Assembly (NCBI GenBank): GCA_031273775.1
Contig: JAISRF010000230.1
Span: 1-7,965, forward strand
Source: Oscillospiraceae bacterium
GTDB taxonomy: Bacteria; Bacillota; Clostridia; Oscillospirales; Acutalibacteraceae
Direction of reading: 5' to 3'
DNA: 7,965 nucleotides
The notes under the pieces are model-generated. The model was not told the origin of the DNA. It made no database searches and was given only the letters and a program-made list of their open reading frames with translations. Both the position numbers and the translations under genes were made by a program. Positions 6,788 through 7,965 of the stretch are shown here, piece by piece. How positions within the stretch are numbered: the first letter of the stretch is position 1; each line of letters starts with the position of its first letter.

Positions 6788-6812
6788 GAGTTGAGAATTG
6801 AGAATCAATTCT
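6770..6812. repeat. Five tandem TTGAGAR units ending in an inverted repeat
   Basis: Five perfectly phased 7-bp units, TTGAGAA, TTGAGAG, TTGAGAG, TTGAGAA and TTGAGAA, run from 6770 to 6804. The last part forms an inverted repeat with what follows: AGAATTGA (6794-6801), a GAA loop, then TCAATTCT (6805-6812). The array straddles the stop codon of the acyltransferase. There is no following T-run, so it is a poor intrinsic terminator. Related degenerate copies lie at 2217-2237 and 3213-3234. Confidence 0.8.
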
Positions 6813-6973
6813 TGGGTGCTACCATTGCCGATTTGGCGCATTTGGCCGCCTGATTTTCTTGCTAAATATTGACCAAGTGCGTCCATAATCATTATAACAT
6901 TGGGGCGTTTTTCTCGCCATACCCACCACGGTTTCCTACAACTCGCACCAGCATAGCTGGTGGTTTAAGTTAA
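6813..6973. other. Convergent intergenic spacer, no supported gene
   Basis: This spacer separates the end of the acyltransferase from the end of the immunity gene, whose transcripts converge here. It holds a weak plus-strand stem, GGCG (6835-6838) with CGCC (6847-6850), followed by TGATTTTCTT, which could be a poor terminator. It also holds the stronger hairpin at 6946-6962. A minus-strand frame starting at 6892 has no ribosome site and runs into the repeat and then antisense to the acyltransferase, so it is not called. The sequence could be the remains of an inserted element. Confidence 0.5.
6946..6962. terminator. Seven-bp hairpin, possible terminator or mobile-element end
   Basis: CACCAGC (6946-6952), an ATA loop and GCTGGTG (6956-6962) form a perfect stem. 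On the plus strand it is followed by GTTTAAGTT, a weak T-rich tail, so it could end the hydrolase-acyltransferase transcript. On the minus strand no T-run follows, so it is less likely to terminate the immunity gene. Compact hairpins of this kind also occur near the ends of IS200/IS605 elements, but no transposase is visible here. Confidence 0.4.
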
Positions 6974-7351
6974 TCAATTAAGTTGACTTTCAACACTCTG
7001 CCTCAAATCAATAACCGCTTGTTCTAACTCGTTCCTGCAAAATAAGTAGCTGGAAACAAAATTTTGCCATGGGGATTTAATTAACCATCCATCGTTTTGA
7101 TTTATAAAACTTATCAACGGATTGTCATCGGTTTCAATGCAGTTATAGAGCATATTTGCCGATTTATCAGGATTACTAACCCAGTTTACTGCATCCCTAA
7201 GAAATTCTAATATTATTATATACGGCTGGCAAAAAAAGACCTTAGAGTTAATGATAATTTTAAGATTGCCCTCATACTCAAGAAACCAAAAGCCGTCATC
7301 ATTATGCCAATTAGCATTTCTATGGGTAACTAAAAATTTAAAATCAATCAT
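6974..7351 (-). CDS. Probable immunity protein for the adjacent RHS toxin
   Basis: A 125-aa, soluble, rather acidic protein rich in aromatic residues, with no signal peptide or membrane span. Its start overlaps the toxin stop by 8 bp (ATGATTGA), so the two are translationally coupled; a GGTG ribosome site lies about 9 nt upstream, inside the toxin gene. A small gene placed directly behind an RHS C-terminus in this way is the standard position of the cognate immunity gene, which protects the producer by binding the toxin. The N-terminal pattern, KFLVTHRNANWHNDDG followed by an EGNLKIIIN strand and a helix around YIIILEFLRD, resembles a family of small uncharacterised proteins (DUF7878-like, from memory and not checked). 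The coding sequence is markedly AT-rich, unlike genes to the left. The role is inferred mainly from context. Confidence 0.75.
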   Translation of the reverse strand: MIDFKFLVTHRNANWHNDDGFWFLEYEGNLKIIINSKVFFCQPYIIILEFLRDAVNWVSNPDKSANMLYNCIETDDNPLISFINQNDGWLIKSPWQNFVSSYLFCRNELEQAVIDLRQSVESQLN

Positions 7352-7965
7352 ATCTTATCACCAATTTCTGCGGATAGGCGGTAATGATTTTTCCAGCCAT
7401 CGTAAAGACAACCCGAATAAATTTTTCCCCTTTTGTTCCAATTACTTTTCCCATATTATAGACAATGTAATATGAATCTGAACTGTTAACTTTAAAGTTG
7501 CTCCCATATCTAAGTGCTTCAGAAATCCATCCTCTTATAGTTGAATGGCTATTCGTATTGAATTTTGCATAATTTCCTCCCGCTCCTAATAAGTGCTTGC
7601 TACTCACAACGAATTTAGTAACACTACCTAATGCCTTTTTTGCATAGTCAATTACAGTTTTTGACACAGCGGTTAGTGTTGCCGAGGCTGCAATTTTTGC
7701 TTTCGCTAAGGCAAGTAGCTTTGTCATATACGGTGCAAGAAAATTGCCAATAATGGCACCCGCCGCCGCGCACCCGGCAATGAATAGTGTCTTTTTTATC
7801 CCTGTATATCCAAGCAAATCCGCAAGGAGAACCCCCGCCACTATGCCGACTGCGCCGCCAATCAGCATTCCTACCGGATTTATAGGAATATTACCTGTTG
7901 GGTCGGCGAGATTTATTGGATTGTTATGGCAGTAAGAATATAGATTGTATTGGAGAACTGTGCCT
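7344..7965 (-). CDS. RHS/YD-repeat polymorphic toxin, C-terminal part, 5' end outside window
   Basis: The frame is open at the right edge; 206 residues are visible, so ATG 7868 is an internal codon, not the start. The first 24 residues end an RHS core: LYSYCHNNPINLADPTG matches the hallmark YxYxxNxPxNxxDPTG (DPTG at 7904-7893). After it comes a Gly/Ala-rich hydrophobic segment (visible residues about 33-100, two likely helical hydrophobic stretches), as in RHS proteins whose variable tips cross a membrane. The last 85 or so residues form a compact basic domain with SKHLLGAGGNYAKF (121-134) and, at the end, IRVVFTMAGKIITAYP (183-198). The terminal strand pattern ending in TAYP resembles BECR-fold RNase toxins (inference). 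Such proteins are large secreted or surface proteins that deliver the C-terminal toxin to competing cells. The cognate immunity gene follows with an 8-bp overlap. Confidence 0.88.
   Translation of the reverse strand, partial: GTVLQYNLYSYCHNNPINLADPTGNIPINPVGMLIGGAVGIVAGVLLADLLGYTGIKKTLFIAGCAAAGAIIGNFLAPYMTKLLALAKAKIAASATLTAVSKTVIDYAKKALGSVTKFVVSSKHLLGAGGNYAKFNTNSHSTIRGWISEALRYGSNFKVNSSDSYYIVYNMGKVIGTKGEKFIRVVFTMAGKIITAYPQKLVIRYD

Noticed and set aside
6542..6892. Minus-strand frame starting MIMDALGQYLARKSGG
   Set aside because: It lacks a ribosome site, passes through the tandem repeat and then runs antisense to the conserved acyltransferase coding sequence. Only its first 25 or so residues lie in the spacer.
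7344..7868. Toxin as a free-standing 174-aa protein starting at 7868
   Set aside because: The frame continues upstream with the RHS core-end motif YxYxxNxPxNxxDPTG, so this Met is internal to a much larger protein.

Overview
The window looks like a chromosomal accessory segment from a Gram-positive, probably clostridial (Oscillospiraceae/Ruminococcaceae-like) bacterium. This is inferred from the flavin-dependent ThyX, the Firmicutes-type short ManA, ROK kinase and rhamnulokinase, strong Shine-Dalgarno sites, near-consensus sigma-A-type promoters, and AT-rich TTGAGAA repeats between genes. No taxonomic marker gene is present, so the assignment is moderate confidence.

Left part, minus strand: manA (mannose-6-phosphate isomerase, 4222-3254), a ROK-family sugar kinase (3194-2241) and rhamnulokinase (2194-797) form one likely operon read from a near-consensus promoter at 4283-4255. 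thyX (706 to the left edge) follows, with its own perfect TTGACA-N17-TATAAT promoter, and its last residues lie outside the window. The two kinase-isomerase steps can feed hexoses into glycolysis. Rhamnulokinase needs an isomerase and an aldolase that are not in this window.

Middle part, plus strand: a 226-bp divergent control region carries back-to-back promoters for manA and for a two-gene unit. That unit is an HSL-type alpha/beta hydrolase (4449-5390) followed 35 bp later by a condensation-domain/alcohol-acetyltransferase-like protein (5426-6787). The pair suggests ester or acyl-conjugate making and cleaving, with unknown substrate.

Right part, minus strand: after a 186-bp convergent spacer with 7-bp tandem repeats and hairpins, the base composition becomes strongly AT-rich. 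Here lies the 3' end of an RHS/YD-repeat polymorphic toxin (7965-7344, open at the right edge) with its DPTG core-end motif, a hydrophobic linker and a C-terminal toxin domain. It is followed, with an 8-bp overlap, by a small acidic protein that is the probable immunity protein (7351-6974).

The most noteworthy elements are the RHS toxin-immunity pair, the TTGAGAR repeat family found at three gene boundaries (one copy supplies the stop codon and tail of the acyltransferase), and the compact divergent promoter region.
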